A DNA stretch of 55,665 nucleotides from an uncultured Prevotella sp. Lineage in GTDB: Bacteria > Bacteroidota > Bacteroidia > Bacteroidales > Bacteroidaceae. The notes beneath the pieces were generated by a model. It made no database searches, was not told the origin of the DNA, and saw only the letters and a list, made by a program, of their open reading frames with translations. Every line of letters begins with the position of its first letter. Positions within the stretch are counted from its first letter, which is position 1. Shown here one piece after another: positions 18,045 through 27,984 of this stretch. Location: contig CAKPYB010000023.1 in NCBI GenBank assembly GCA_934202525.1, positions 1-55,665 of the forward strand, given 5' to 3'. The position numbers and the translations under genes are program-made.

Positions 18045-18370
18045 GTTTGCCAAACATCCTTTCTCTTATTTCAAGAGAAGCATGGTTGGCAGGAATATCG
18101 CAATCAGCTCTTCACTCTTCACCTTTCCAGCATAAAGAACTGAAACACAATACATTACATAGGTGAAGAGATATTCAGCACTCTTCACCCACTCTTCACC
18201 ACTCTTCACCTTTTACGATTTTGGGAAAGGTATAAACGCAGAGCCGCTTAGCTGTCAACAGCCTAAAAAGGTGAAGGGCGGGTGAAGAGTAGAAAAACAC
18301 TCTTCACCCGCCCAACTTCCTATCCTTCAACTACTTACACACAAAAGGTGAAGAGTGAAGAGTTGTTGGG
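18045..18370. other. Gene-free stretch rich in ACTCTTCACC repeats
   Basis: About ten copies of ACTCTTCACC or its reverse GGTGAAGAGT are scattered here. The most ordered part is a perfect hairpin, GGGCGGGTGAAGAGT (18276-18290) with ACTCTTCACCCGCCC (18299-18313) and an 8-nt loop. No gene is apparent. Confidence 0.6.
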
Positions 18371-18408
18371 AAAATTCTCTCGCATCCGTAAAGATGCAGA
18401 GAGAAAAT
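18371..18408 (-). terminator. Terminator of the frdCAB operon
   Basis: On the minus strand a stem TTCTCTCTGCATC / GATGCGAGAGAA with a short loop is followed by TTTT; it begins about 27 bp after the frdB stop codon. Confidence 0.7.
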
Positions 18409-18434
18409 TCCGGTGTCTCAAAAGAAACGATGGA

Positions 18435-19193
18435 TTAGTCAGCCAACTTAGCCTTCAAGAACTCACGGTTCAAGCGGGCGATGTTAGCGATAGACTCGTT
18501 CTTAGGACAAACAGCCTCGCAAGCACGAGTGTTTGTACAGTTACCGAATCCGAGCTCATCCATACGTGCAATCATCTTCTTAGCACGGGCAGCAGCCTCT
18601 ACACGACCCTGTGGGAGAAGTGCCAGCTGGCTAACCTTTGAGCTGACGAAGAGCATAGCAGAACCATTCTTACATGCAGCAACACAAGCACCGCAACCGA
18701 TACATGTAGCGCAATCCATTGCCTCGTCTGCATTCTCCTTAGGAATCAGGATAGCGTTGGCATCCTGAGCCTGACCTGTACGGATGCTGGTGTAACCACC
18801 TGCCTGGATGATCTTGTCGAATGCTGAACGGTCTACCATACAGTCCTTGATGATAGGGAAACCAGCAGAACGCCAAGGCTCAACGGTGATAACGTCACCA
18901 TCGTTGAAACGACGCATGTAGAGCTGACATGTTGTAGCACCACGCTCAGTCTTACCGTGAGGTGTACCATTAATATAGAGAGAGCACATACCGCAGATAC
19001 CCTCGCGGCAGTCGTGGTCGAAGACGAAAGGCTCCTGACCTGACTCGATGAGCTCCTCGTTCAAGATGTCGAGCATCTCGAGGAATGAAGTATCATCTGG
19101 GATGTTCTTCATCTCGTGTGTATCGAAGTGACCCTGTGCTGTAGGACCGTCCTGCTTCCAATACTTAACTGTGAAACTTATATTTCTTGCCAT
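18435..19193 (-). CDS. frdB: Fumarate reductase/succinate dehydrogenase iron-sulfur subunit
   Basis: Electron-transfer subunit of the membrane-bound complex that reduces fumarate to succinate, the main anaerobic sink in Bacteroidales. The 252 residues carry all three cluster motifs: [2Fe-2S] in CREGICGMC, [4Fe-4S] in [14 protein letters not shown], and the [3Fe-4S]/[4Fe-4S] end motif [14 protein letters not shown]. The gene follows frdA by 15 bp on the minus strand and a terminator follows its stop. The direction of the reaction in the cell (fumarate reduction) is inferred from the likely fermentative organism. Confidence 0.95.
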   Translation of the reverse strand: MARNISFTVKYWKQDGPTAQGHFDTHEMKNIPDDTSFLEMLDILNEELIESGQEPFVFDHDCREGICGMCSLYINGTPHGKTERGATTCQLYMRRFNDGDVITVEPWRSAGFPIIKDCMVDRSAFDKIIQAGGYTSIRTGQAQDANAILIPKENADEAMDCATCIGCGACVAACKNGSAMLFVSSKVSQLALLPQGRVEAAARAKKMIARMDELGFGNCTNTRACEAVCPKNESIANIARLNREFLKAKLAD

Positions 19194-19208
19194 TGTCTTG
19201 TTCGCTTT

Positions 19209-21191
19209 TTAATTCTTGTAATTTCTTGTCTGTACCTTAATTGCCTCATACTCGAGAGGTTCCTTGTTGAGCACTGGAGCAGTTGTATCGTTGCCCTGAT
19301 ACTCCCAGCAACCTACGTAGAAGAAGTTCTCATCATCACGCTTAGCCTCGCCTTCCTCTGTCTGGTACTCCTCACGGAAGTGACCACCACAGCTCTCGTT
19401 GCGGTGCAATGCATCGTAAGCGATCAACTCGCCCATCAAGATGAAGTCACGCAAGTGGATAGCCTTATCCAACTCTACGTTCAAGCCTTCCTTCTTGCCA
19501 GGGATGAAGAGGTTCTTGTTGAATTCCTCGCGGAGAGCCTTCATCTTCTTCAAGCCTTCCTCAAGACCTTCCTTGGTACGACCCATACCTACGTGCTCCC
19601 AAAGGATGTGACCCAACTCCTTGTGGATAGAATCTACAGAGCGCTTGCCCTGGATACCCATCAGGCGGTCGATTTCCTTCTGAACACCTGCCTCTGCCTC
19701 TGCGAACTCTGGGAGATCGGTAGAGAGCTTTGGCCACAATGCCTGGTCTGCCAAGTAATTCTGGATAGTGTATGGCAATACGAAGTAACCATCAGCCAAA
19801 CCCTGCATCAAAGCAGAAGCACCAAAACGGTTAGCACCGTGGTCAGAGAAGTTACACTCACCAATAGCGAAGAGACCTGGGATAGTGGTCATCAACTCGT
19901 AGTCAACCCAGATACCACCCATTGTATAGTGGATAGCAGGGAAGATCATCATTGGGTTGTAGTACTTCACGCCGTTAATCTCGTTAGCCAACTCACCTGG
20001 GTTAACGTCGGTAATCTCCTCATACATATCGAAGAGGTTGCCATAACGCTGCAGGATAACGTCGATGCCGAGACGGTTGATAGACTCAGAGAAGTCGAGG
20101 AATACGGCAAGACCTGTGTTGTTAACACCGAAGCCCTTGTCGCAACGCTCCTTAGCTGCACGAGAAGCCACGTCACGAGGAACCAGGTTACCGAATGCTG
20201 GGTAACGGCGCTCCAAGTAGTAGTCGCGGTCTTCCTCAGGAATATCAGAACCCTTCTTTGTACCAGCCTGCAATGCCTTAGCATCCTCAATCTTCTTAGG
20301 AACCCAGATACGACCATCGTTACGGAGTGACTCTGACATCAAAGTCAACTTACTCTGGTTTGTACCGTGAACAGGGATACATGTAGGGTGAATCTGAACG
20401 TAAGATGGGTTAGCGAAGTCAGCACCCTTGCGGTAGCACTGGATAGCTGCTGTACAGTTACAACCCATAGCGTTTGTAGAGAGGAAGTAAGCGTTACCAT
20501 AACCACCGGTAGCGATAACTACGGCGTTGGCAGAGAAACGCTCCAACTTACCTGTGATCAAATTCTTGGCGATGATACCACGAGCGTGACCGTCAACGAT
20601 AACTACATCCTCCATCTCGTAACGGGTGAAGAGCTTTACCTTACCTGCCTCAACCATGCGGCTCAAAGAAGAGTAAGCACCGAGGAGGAGCTGCTGACCT
20701 GTCTGACCCTTAGCATAGAATGTACGAGATACCTGAGCACCACCGAAAGAACGGTTAGCCAGCATACCACCGTACTCACGAGCGAAAGGAACGCCCTGAG
20801 CTACGCACTGGTCGATGATGTCGTTGCTCACCTCAGCCAAACGGTAAACGTTAGCCTCACGAGCACGGTAGTCACCACCCTTTACTGTATCGTAGAACAA
20901 ACGGTAAACAGAGTCACCATCATTCTGATAATTCTTAGCTGCATTGATACCACCCTGTGCTGCGATAGAGTGAGCACGACGTGGAGAGTCCTGGATGCAG
21001 AAGTTCAAGATATTGAAGCCCATCTCGCCGAGAGAAGCAGCAGCAGAAGCACCTGCCAAACCTGTACCTACAACGATAACGTCGAGCTTTAACTTATTCT
21101 TTGGGTTAACCAAACGCTGGTGAGCCTTATAGTTGGTCCACTTCTCAGCTACTGGTCCTTCAGGTATTCTAGAATTTAATGTTTTTGCCAT
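19209..21191 (-). CDS. frdA: Fumarate reductase/succinate dehydrogenase flavoprotein subunit
   Basis: Catalytic FAD subunit, 660 residues. The dinucleotide-binding motif [11 protein letters not shown] is at about 41-51, and His74 in [15 protein letters not shown] is the expected site of covalent 8-alpha FAD attachment. Substrate-site signatures include [19 protein letters not shown]-like [17 protein letters not shown] and [12 protein letters not shown]. Length and order (cytochrome b, flavoprotein, iron-sulfur) match the frdCAB/sdhCAB operon of Bacteroides and Prevotella. It lies 32 bp after frdC and 15 bp before frdB. Confidence 0.97.
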   Translation of the reverse strand: MAKTLNSRIPEGPVAEKWTNYKAHQRLVNPKNKLKLDVIVVGTGLAGASAAASLGEMGFNILNFCIQDSPRRAHSIAAQGGINAAKNYQNDGDSVYRLFYDTVKGGDYRAREANVYRLAEVSNDIIDQCVAQGVPFAREYGGMLANRSFGGAQVSRTFYAKGQTGQQLLLGAYSSLSRMVEAGKVKLFTRYEMEDVVIVDGHARGIIAKNLITGKLERFSANAVVIATGGYGNAYFLSTNAMGCNCTAAIQCYRKGADFANPSYVQIHPTCIPVHGTNQSKLTLMSESLRNDGRIWVPKKIEDAKALQAGTKKGSDIPEEDRDYYLERRYPAFGNLVPRDVASRAAKERCDKGFGVNNTGLAVFLDFSESINRLGIDVILQRYGNLFDMYEEITDVNPGELANEINGVKYYNPMMIFPAIHYTMGGIWVDYELMTTIPGLFAIGECNFSDHGANRFGASALMQGLADGYFVLPYTIQNYLADQALWPKLSTDLPEFAEAEAGVQKEIDRLMGIQGKRSVDSIHKELGHILWEHVGMGRTKEGLEEGLKKMKALREEFNKNLFIPGKKEGLNVELDKAIHLRDFILMGELIAYDALHRNESCGGHFREEYQTEEGEAKRDDENFFYVGCWEYQGNDTTAPVLNKEPLEYEAIKVQTRNYKN

Positions 21192-21223
21192 AATCTTTTT
21201 TAATACTTAAATGATTACACGAA

Positions 21224-21907
21224 TTATGCGCAGCACAAAGATGGAGCGCAACCGAAAGCGAATGCCAATACAACTACGATGAAGAGGAGAAGCAGGATGG
21301 TAGAGTAAATCATACCGATCATCTTCCAACGGCAGAACCAAGTCTTACCGCTCCAACCGAGAGTCTGAATAGCACTCCAGAAACCGTGAGTGAGGTGGAA
21401 CCAAAGAGCTACCAACCAGATAAGGTAGAGAACTACGAATACTGGGTTAGCGAAGGTGTCCTGAATGAATGCGAAGCCGTCTGCTGGGCTGTGGCCGAAG
21501 CTTGTACCCAAGAGCTCTGCAAACATCATGTTGTACCAGAAGTTGAAGAGGTGAAGCAACAAACCGAGAACGATGATGATACCGAGCACCAACATGTTCT
21601 GGCTAGCCCACTCTACTTTCTCTGGCTTTGCTGTTACCTCGTAACGCTGGTTACCGCGAGCACGACGGTTCTGTGCTGTCAGGATGAAAGCGTAAACGAT
21701 GTGACAAACTGCCAAAGCTGCCAAACCCAAAGTTGCAACTACGGCGTACCAGTTAGCACCCAACAATTCGCAAATCATGTTGTAAGCATCTCCTGAGAAG
21801 AGAGCAACAACATTCATGCAACCGTGGAATGTCAAGAATAGAATAAGAGCGATACCAGTTACTGACATCACTACCTTTCTACCAATAGATGAATTGATTA
21901 ACCACAT
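21224..21907 (-). CDS. frdC: Succinate dehydrogenase/fumarate reductase cytochrome b subunit
   Basis: Di-heme-type membrane anchor of 227 residues with five hydrophobic segments. It accepts electrons from the quinone pool for FrdAB. Candidate heme ligands are His28 (LTFHGCMN), the His in AVCHIVYAF, and others in FGHSPADGF and WFHLTHGFWS. It is the first gene of the operon; the transcript leader from the TAATTTTG element is about 120 nt. The Bacteroidetes type b558 anchor has a single polypeptide, as here. Confidence 0.93.
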   Translation of the reverse strand: MWLINSSIGRKVVMSVTGIALILFLTFHGCMNVVALFSGDAYNMICELLGANWYAVVATLGLAALAVCHIVYAFILTAQNRRARGNQRYEVTAKPEKVEWASQNMLVLGIIIVLGLLLHLFNFWYNMMFAELLGTSFGHSPADGFAFIQDTFANPVFVVLYLIWLVALWFHLTHGFWSAIQTLGWSGKTWFCRWKMIGMIYSTILLLLFIVVVLAFAFGCAPSLCCA

Positions 21908-22034
21908 AAATGATTGAAATTTAATTATTTAACTGTTTGAAACTAATTTATATTCCACACTTTTCGTCCCTGCAATACCTATTTTTTGGCATTCTGCAAT
22001 CCTCATTTCTAGGTATATTTTCGCAAGTCTGCTG

Positions 22035-22042
22035 CAAAATTA
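22035..22042 (-). promoter_or_regulatory. -7 element of the frdCAB operon
   Basis: CAAAATTA on the plus strand is TAATTTTG on the minus strand. It leaves a leader of about 120 nt before frdC; no known regulatory RNA was recognised in it. Confidence 0.55.
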
Positions 22043-22096
22043 CTATATTTTAATGATTTATCAAAGTATTTTTGCTAAAATTTCGATTTTATTTCT

Positions 22097-22104
22097 TACT
22101 TTTG
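22097..22104 (+). promoter_or_regulatory. -7 element of mnmG
   Basis: TACTTTTG, 34 bp before the mnmG ATG, divergent from the frd promoter. Confidence 0.6.
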
Positions 22105-22138
22105 CCGAAAATTAGAAAAAATATAGATTAAACGAAGT

Positions 22139-24010
22139 ATGAAATTCAATTATGACGTGCTCGTTATCGGTGGAGGACATGCCGGATGCGAGGCTGCTGC
22201 AGCCTCTGCAAACATGGGTGCCAAAACCTGTTTGATAACGATGGATATGAACAAGATTGGACAGATGAGTTGCAACCCCGCCATCGGTGGTATTGCCAAG
22301 GGACAGATTGTGCGGGAAATCGATGCATTGGGCGGACAGATGGGTATCGTAACGGATAAAACCGCCATCCAGTTCCGAATGCTCAACATCGGTAAGGGTC
22401 CTGCCGTATGGAGCCCCCGTGCCCAATGCGACAGAGGAAAGTTTATCTGGGAATGGAGAACCATCCTCGACCATACCGACAACCTCGACATCTGGCAAGA
22501 CCAGGCTGACGAACTGCTCGTTGCTAACGGAGAAGCCACCGGCGTAAAAACCATCTGGGGAGCCGAATTCTATGCCAAGAGCATCATCATCACCGCTGGA
22601 ACATTCCTCAACGGACTGATGCATGTAGGAAGAAAGATGGTAGAAGGCGGAAGATGCGCCGAACCTGCCGTACACAACTTTACGGAGAGCATCACCCGAT
22701 GGGGTATCACTACAGCCAGAATGAAAACCGGTACTCCGGTCAGAATTGACAAGCGAAGTGTTCATTTCGAAGATATGGAAGAACAGCCAGGCGACAGCGA
22801 TTTCCACCAGTTCTCTTATATGGGAGAGCATCGGGTACTGAAACAGTTGCCTTGCTGGACTTGCTACACCAACAAGAAAGTGCACGAAACATTAAAAAGC
22901 GGTCTCGCTGACTCACCTTTATATAATGGTCAGATTCAGAGTACCGGTCCACGTTACTGTCCGAGTATAGAAACGAAGCTCGTCACCTTCCCCGACAAGG
23001 ATCAGCATCCGCTCTTTCTGGAGCCGGAAGGCGAAGATACGAACGAGATGTATCTGAACGGTTTTTCTTCGAGCATGCCGATGGATATCCAGCTGAATGC
23101 ACTTCACGAGATTCCTGCTTTGAGAGATGCCAAGATTTACAGACCGGGTTACGCCATCGAATACGATTACTTCGACCCTACCCAACTCAAACATTCACTG
23201 GAGTCGAAAATCATCAAAGGCCTCTTCTTTGCCGGACAGGTGAACGGAACCACCGGTTATGAAGAAGCAGGAGGCCAGGGAACCGTTGCCGGAATCAACG
23301 CAGCCTTGCATTGTGTTGGCGACAAAACATTCGAGATGAACCGCGATGAAAGTTATATCGGCGTACTCATCGATGATCTCACCACAAAGGGAGTTGACGA
23401 ACCATACCGTATGTTTACCTCCAGAGCCGAATACCGCATTCTGCTCCGTCAGGACGATGCCGATGCCCGACTCACCGAAAAAGCATACGAACTCGGAATT
23501 GCCAAACGCGACCGTTACGACTGGTGGATAGAGAAAAAAGAAGCCATCGGAAGAATCATCGAATTTTGCGCCAACTATCCTATCAAGAAGGATGAGATAA
23601 ATCCAAAACTAGAAGCACTCGATACGACTCCACTTCGCGCCGGCTGCAAACTCATCGACCTCATCGCCCGCCCTCATCTGAACCTCACGAATCTTTCGGA
23701 GATTATTCCGGACCTGAAGGCTGCATTAGACGCACCAGCTAACCGGAAGGAAGAAATAACTGAAGCTGCAGAAATCAAGATGAAGTACAAAGGTTACATC
23801 GAGCGAGAACGACTCATCGCCGACAAGATGCACCGTTTGGAAGACATCAAGATAAAGGGCCGCTTCAACTATTCCGAGCTCCACGAAATCTCCACAGAAG
23901 GACGTCAGAAGCTCGAACGCATCGACCCAGAAACCTTGGCTCAGGCAAGCCGAATTCCGGGAGTATCACCAAGCGACATCAACGTGATACTCGTTTTGCT
24001 CGGAAGATAA
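22139..24010 (+). CDS. mnmG: tRNA uridine-5-carboxymethylaminomethyl modification enzyme MnmG
   Basis: FAD-dependent partner of MnmE in making cmnm5U34 in tRNA wobble positions. The 623 residues include the FAD motif GGGHAGCEAA (about residues 11-20), the catalytic-region CNPAIGGIAKG, WSPRAQCDR, and GTPVRIDKR. Further motifs are GLFFAGQVNGTTGYEEAGGQG and the C-terminal tRNA-binding helical domain (RGRFNY-like IKGRFNYSELHEIS, RIPGVSPSDINVI). Length is typical. A ParB-type parS site lies 35 bp after its stop. Confidence 0.97.
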   Translation: MKFNYDVLVIGGGHAGCEAAAASANMGAKTCLITMDMNKIGQMSCNPAIGGIAKGQIVREIDALGGQMGIVTDKTAIQFRMLNIGKGPAVWSPRAQCDRGKFIWEWRTILDHTDNLDIWQDQADELLVANGEATGVKTIWGAEFYAKSIIITAGTFLNGLMHVGRKMVEGGRCAEPAVHNFTESITRWGITTARMKTGTPVRIDKRSVHFEDMEEQPGDSDFHQFSYMGEHRVLKQLPCWTCYTNKKVHETLKSGLADSPLYNGQIQSTGPRYCPSIETKLVTFPDKDQHPLFLEPEGEDTNEMYLNGFSSSMPMDIQLNALHEIPALRDAKIYRPGYAIEYDYFDPTQLKHSLESKIIKGLFFAGQVNGTTGYEEAGGQGTVAGINAALHCVGDKTFEMNRDESYIGVLIDDLTTKGVDEPYRMFTSRAEYRILLRQDDADARLTEKAYELGIAKRDRYDWWIEKKEAIGRIIEFCANYPIKKDEINPKLEALDTTPLRAGCKLIDLIARPHLNLTNLSEIIPDLKAALDAPANRKEEITEAAEIKMKYKGYIERERLIADKMHRLEDIKIKGRFNYSELHEISTEGRQKLERIDPETLAQASRIPGVSPSDINVILVLLGR

Positions 24011-24044
24011 GCCGTTTCAGGGCGAAACACAAAGGAATTATAAA

Positions 24045-24060
24045 TGTTTCACGTGAAACA
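24045..24060. promoter_or_regulatory. parS site (perfect)
   Basis: TGTTTCACGTGAAACA, a perfect 16-bp palindrome identical to the ParB/Spo0J consensus class, in the 249-bp gap between mnmG and apt. The rest of the gap is A-rich with no convincing gene. Confidence 0.9.
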
Positions 24061-24259
24061 GACTATCAACAAAACATTTGATGCTCAACCGTTTAAGAAA
24101 GGTTGCATCAAGTGTTTTGCGGTTAAAGTAAAACTTCAGCAATTCGTGAAACAAAAGTGGATAAATTCGGGTAAAACGCAAAAACAAACGGGCAAAAAGC
24201 CCTCAAAAAGGAACAAGAAAACAGAATAAAATAAGTATCAATTTAAAGCATAAAAAGTA

Positions 24260-24790
24260 ATGAACAATCAGCTATTATTAGACAATCTGCGTTGCATTCC
24301 AGATTGGCCAATCAAGGGTGTAAACTTCCGTGATGTTTCAACCCTTTTCAAGAATCCTGCATCTTTAAAAGAGATCAGCGATGAGATGTACGAACTCTAC
24401 AAAGACAAAGGAATCACCAAGATTGTAGGCATTGAATCACGCGGTTTCGTAATGTCTTCAGCCCTCGCAATACGTCTCGGAGCCGGTGTAGTTTTATGCC
24501 GCAAACCAGGCAAACTTCCATGCAAAACCGTACAGGAAAGTTATGCTAAGGAATATGGTATCGACACCATCGAAATCCACGAAGATGCCATCAATGAGAA
24601 CGACATCGTACTCCTCCACGATGACCTCCTCGCTACCGGCGGAACCATGAAAGCAGCATGCGATCTGGTAAAGAAATTCCATCCGAAAAAGGTATATGCC
24701 AACTTCATTATCGAACTCGTAAACGAGAATTTCGAAGGCAGAAAGTCCTTTGATCCAGACGTTGAAGTAACTACTTTATTGCAGTTATAA
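24260..24790 (+). CDS. apt: Adenine phosphoribosyltransferase
   Basis: Purine-salvage enzyme converting adenine and PRPP to AMP. The 176 residues include FRDVSTLF, the ESRGFV loop, LCRKPGKLPC, and the PRPP-binding motif VLLHDDLLATGGTMKAA, all typical of the APRT family. Length is standard. It is followed by a hairpin terminator that has a parS-like palindrome in its stem. Confidence 0.96.
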   Translation: MNNQLLLDNLRCIPDWPIKGVNFRDVSTLFKNPASLKEISDEMYELYKDKGITKIVGIESRGFVMSSALAIRLGAGVVLCRKPGKLPCKTVQESYAKEYGIDTIEIHEDAINENDIVLLHDDLLATGGTMKAACDLVKKFHPKKVYANFIIELVNENFEGRKSFDPDVEVTTLLQL

Positions 24791-24851
24791 GCAGCAAAAA
24801 TACTGCAAGAAATACTGCGAGAATGCAGCATGGAAGCAGTAAAAGACACGA

Positions 24852-24893
24852 GAGCGTTGCCGTTTCACGTGAAACAGTAACGCTCGTTTTCCC
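24852..24893 (+). terminator. apt terminator hairpin containing a parS-like site
   Basis: GAGCGTT ... AACGCTC forms the outer stem and GTTTCAC/GTGAAAC the inner stem, followed by GTTTTCCC. The inner part, at 24861-24876, is CGTTTCACGTGAAACA, one mismatch from the parS at 24045. Confidence 0.75.
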
Positions 24894-24913
24894 TTAAAAA
24901 AACAAGTAAAAAT

Positions 24914-26761
24914 ATGACGAAACAAGAGAATGAGGAGCGCTTGGCAAGGCTTAAAAACATCGTTTTAAGTATGCCGGAGAAGCCAGGAAGCTACCAATAT
25001 TACGACGAAAATCATACGATTATATATGTGGGAAAGGCGAAAAACCTGAAGAGGAGAGTATCTTCCTACTTCCATAAAGAGGTAGACAGATACAAGACAA
25101 AGGTGCTTGTTTCTAAGATTCACGACATATCTTATACGGTCGTAAACACAGAAGAAGACGCACTTTTGCTTGAAAACAGCCTGATCAAAAAGTATAATCC
25201 AAGATACAATGTCCTGCTGAAAGACGGCAAGACATACCCTTCTATATGCGTAACAAACGAGTATTTTCCACGCATTTTCAAGACTCGTCATATTAATAAA
25301 AAGGTGGGAACTTTCTTCGGACCCTACCCCCATATCGGCAGCATGTATGCTGTTTTAGAGGTCATCAAGAAGCTCTACAAGCCCCGAACCTGCAGAATGC
25401 CTATCACCAGAGAAGGCGTCGCTGAAGGCAGATACAAGCCGTGCCTGGAGTATCATATCCACAACTGCGGAGCACCCTGCATCAACAAGCAGAGCTATGA
25501 GGAATATCAGGAAAACATGCGCCAGGCACGTGAAATTCTGAAGGGAAACACGCGGGAAGTAAGCAAATATCTCTACGATTTAATGATGAAAAATGCCGAA
25601 CTTCTACGTTTTGAAATAGCCGAAGAATATAAGAAAAAGTACCAATTACTGGATGAATTTGAGGCAAAAAGCGAGGTGGTAAGCCATACAATAACAGATG
25701 TAGATGTCTTCACCATCGTAAATGATGATGCCAACAAAAACGCCTTTATCAACTATATTCACGTAAAAAACGGCACCATCAACCAGAGCTTCACATACGA
25801 ATACAAGCGCAAGTTAGAAGAGAGTGACGAGGAACTTCTGATTACGGCCATACCGGAAATCAGAGAGCGTTTCCACTCCACTTCGAAGGAGATTATCGTA
25901 CCTTTCGAGATGGAATGGAAGCTGAAAGATGCCACCTTCTTCGTACCTCAGAGAGGTGATAAAAAGCATCTTCTGGAACTGTCGGAAATGAACTGCAAGC
26001 AGTATAGATTCGACCGTCTGAAGCAGGCAGAAAAGCTCAATCCGGAGCAGAAACAGACCCGATTGATGAAGGAATTACAAGCAAAGCTGAAGCTTCCGAA
26101 GCTGCCTTATCAGATAGAATGTTTCGATAATTCCAACATATCCGGTACTGATGCCGTGGCAGGTTGCATCGTATATAAAGGTATGAAACCATCCAGAAAA
26201 GACTATAGGAAATACAACATTAAGACGGTAGAAGGGCCGGATGATTACGCATCCATGCAAGAGGTGGTAAGACGCCGGTACAGTCGCATGATAGAGGAAG
26301 AAACTGCACTTCCAGACCTCATTATTACCGATGGCGGAAAGGGGCAGATGGACGTAGTAAGAGAGGTCGTTGTAGACGAATTACACCTGGATATTCCTAT
26401 CGCAGGACTTGCCAAGGACGACCGGCACAGAACCAACGAACTCCTCTTCGGATTCCCTCCTCAAACCATCGCCCTACCACCCGAAAGCGAACTGTTCAAG
26501 GTGCTGACACAGATACAGGATGAGGTGCACAGATACGCTATCACCTTCCATCGCGACAAACGCAGCAAGCATGCTCTTCACTCAGAATTAGACGATATCA
26601 AAGGCATCGGTCCTAAGGCAAAAGAGGCACTCCTGAGCAAGTTTAAGAGCGTGAAAAAGATGAAAGAAGCATCCTTGGAACAACTTTCAGAAGTATTAGG
26701 CCCTCATAAGGCAGAAATTCTTTCAAAATATTTCGAAGAAAAAGGCGAGAATATGAAATAA
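24914..26761 (+). CDS. uvrC: Excinuclease ABC subunit C
   Basis: Nuclease that makes both incisions in nucleotide excision repair. The 615-residue protein has an N-terminal GIY-YIG domain (PGSYQYYDENHTIIYVGKAK, about residues 18-40), a UVR domain around 205-240, the RNase H-like 5' nuclease domain (IECFDNSNISGTDAVAG; ITDGGKGQ), and C-terminal helix-hairpin-helix motifs (DIKGIGPKAKEALL). Length is normal. It is followed by a composite palindromic repeat instead of a simple terminator. Confidence 0.97.
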   Translation: MTKQENEERLARLKNIVLSMPEKPGSYQYYDENHTIIYVGKAKNLKRRVSSYFHKEVDRYKTKVLVSKIHDISYTVVNTEEDALLLENSLIKKYNPRYNVLLKDGKTYPSICVTNEYFPRIFKTRHINKKVGTFFGPYPHIGSMYAVLEVIKKLYKPRTCRMPITREGVAEGRYKPCLEYHIHNCGAPCINKQSYEEYQENMRQAREILKGNTREVSKYLYDLMMKNAELLRFEIAEEYKKKYQLLDEFEAKSEVVSHTITDVDVFTIVNDDANKNAFINYIHVKNGTINQSFTYEYKRKLEESDEELLITAIPEIRERFHSTSKEIIVPFEMEWKLKDATFFVPQRGDKKHLLELSEMNCKQYRFDRLKQAEKLNPEQKQTRLMKELQAKLKLPKLPYQIECFDNSNISGTDAVAGCIVYKGMKPSRKDYRKYNIKTVEGPDDYASMQEVVRRRYSRMIEEETALPDLIITDGGKGQMDVVREVVVDELHLDIPIAGLAKDDRHRTNELLFGFPPQTIALPPESELFKVLTQIQDEVHRYAITFHRDKRSKHALHSELDDIKGIGPKAKEALLSKFKSVKKMKEASLEQLSEVLGPHKAEILSKYFEEKGENMK

Positions 26762-26818
26762 AAGTTGTATATTTGCAGTTCAAACTATGTAACTGAACTT
26801 TCGCATGTGGTTCAAGAA

Positions 26819-27014
26819 CGGGCTGAAGGCCCAAAAGCTCCTAGCCCAGGGCATCGCCCTGGGTATAATAGCAATCAGCAAGGCGCCCTGTAAGGGCAAA
26901 AGCTTTATGTATTGCCTGGAGTTTTAAAGCTTTTGCCCTTACAGGGCGACAGGTTTGCGCCCGTAATAACCCAGGGCGATGCCCTGGGCTAGGAGCTTCT
27001 GCCCTTTCAGGGCG
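26819..27014. repeat. Interspersed palindromic repeat, complete double unit (copy D)
   Basis: Two inverted half units as in copy C, about 196 bp. The left outer stem is GGGCTGAAGGCCC and the right one GCCCTTTCAGGGC, so outer stems have diverged while both remain self-complementary. The CCCAGGG hairpins and GCCCTGTAAGGGC modules are retained. It ends about 55 bp before dtd. Confidence 0.9.
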
Positions 27015-27068
27015 TGTGGGGCAAAACTTGCGAAACTTCAGTATGTAATAATAATAAAATTCAAACAG

Positions 27069-27521
27069 ATGAGAATCGTAATACAGCGTGTCTCTCACGC
27101 CTCAGTTACCATCGAAGGAGAGGTTAAATCTGCTATCAGACAAGGCTATCTGATCCTTCTGGGAATAGAGGAAAGCGACACTTCAGAAGATGTAGACTGG
27201 CTGGTCAGAAAGGTAATCGGACTCCGTGTTTTCGACGACGAAAACCATGTTATGAACCGCTCCATCATGGATATAAATGGTGAGATTCTGGTCATCAGCC
27301 AGTTCACCCTATTCGCCAGCTACAAGAAAGGAAACCGCCCAAGCTGGCTCAGAGCAGCCAAGCACGAAATCAGCGTTCCACTCTATGAGGAGTTCTGCAA
27401 AAAGCTATCCGATGCACTCGGAAAGCCAGTAGGAACAGGCGAATTTGGTGCCGACATGAAGGTAGATTTACTGAACGATGGACCGGTAACCATCATGATG
27501 GATACTCACAACAAGGAATAA
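27069..27521 (+). CDS. dtd: D-aminoacyl-tRNA deacylase
   Basis: Removes D-amino acids wrongly charged to tRNA. From ATG 27069 the protein is 150 residues, MRIVIQRVSHASVTIEGE, as expected for the family; the longer open frame upstream is only the palindromic repeat. Motifs SQFTLFASYKKGNRPSW and GPVTIMMDT (the Gly-cisPro-like active-site region in the first part and GPVT in the second) are intact. The following MazG-like gene starts 50 bp later, so an operon is likely. Confidence 0.95.
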   Translation: MRIVIQRVSHASVTIEGEVKSAIRQGYLILLGIEESDTSEDVDWLVRKVIGLRVFDDENHVMNRSIMDINGEILVISQFTLFASYKKGNRPSWLRAAKHEISVPLYEEFCKKLSDALGKPVGTGEFGADMKVDLLNDGPVTIMMDTHNKE

Positions 27522-27570
27522 TGCCCAACCCTGAAAGAAAGGCATCTTTCCCCATAAAAGAATTAGGAAG

Positions 27571-27930
27571 ATGACAATAAAAGAAGCACAAGAAGCTGTA
27601 GATCAGTGGATTAAAGAATATGGCGTACGCTATTTCAGCGAACTGACCAATATGGCTTGCCTCACAGAAGAAGTGGGCGAACTGGCACGCGTCATTGCCC
27701 GAACATACGGTGACCAGAGTTTCAAGAAAGGCGAGAAACCTAACTTGGGCGAAGAGATGGCCGATGTTCTTTGGGTGCTTATCTGCCTGGCAAATCAGAC
27801 AGGGGTTGACTTGACAGAAGAACTCCAGAAGAGTTTTGACAAGAAGACCAAAAGGGACTCTGAAAGGCATAAAAACAACCCCAAACTATCTGAACATCAG
27901 GAAGATAAAGAACAAGATAACAAGAATTAA
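27571..27930 (+). CDS. MazG-like nucleotide pyrophosphohydrolase
   Basis: Small all-alpha NTP pyrophosphohydrolase of 119 residues. The metal-binding pattern ExxE...ExxD is visible as EEVGELARVIA and EEMADVLWVL. Family members clear non-canonical dNTPs or lower ppGpp. The C-terminal 25 residues are highly charged and lysine-rich, probably disordered. It follows dtd and precedes deoC on the same strand; the three may be co-transcribed. Confidence 0.88.
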   Translation: MTIKEAQEAVDQWIKEYGVRYFSELTNMACLTEEVGELARVIARTYGDQSFKKGEKPNLGEEMADVLWVLICLANQTGVDLTEELQKSFDKKTKRDSERHKNNPKLSEHQEDKEQDNKN

Positions 27931-27984
27931 AATTGCTATTCATATAAAAACTTAACTTTAATAATTATATAAATAACATTAAGT

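Noticed and set aside
19116..20330. 404-residue plus-strand ORF over frdA
   Set aside because: Antisense shadow of frdA, which has all catalytic motifs; this frame has no recognisable domain.
24044..24229. 61-codon ORF starting MFHVKQ between mnmG and apt
   Set aside because: Its first codons are the parS palindrome and the rest is lysine-rich from A-rich DNA; no promoter and no recognisable family. Possible but unsupported.
22035..24260. oriC next to mnmG
   Set aside because: mnmG is near oriC in some bacteria and parS is present, but no cluster of TTATCCACA boxes or AT-rich unwinding region was seen here.
26841..27098. ORF reading KAFALTGR...SPGHRPGLLRA
   Set aside because: Encoded entirely by palindromic repeat copy D; similar frames arise wherever the repeat occurs.
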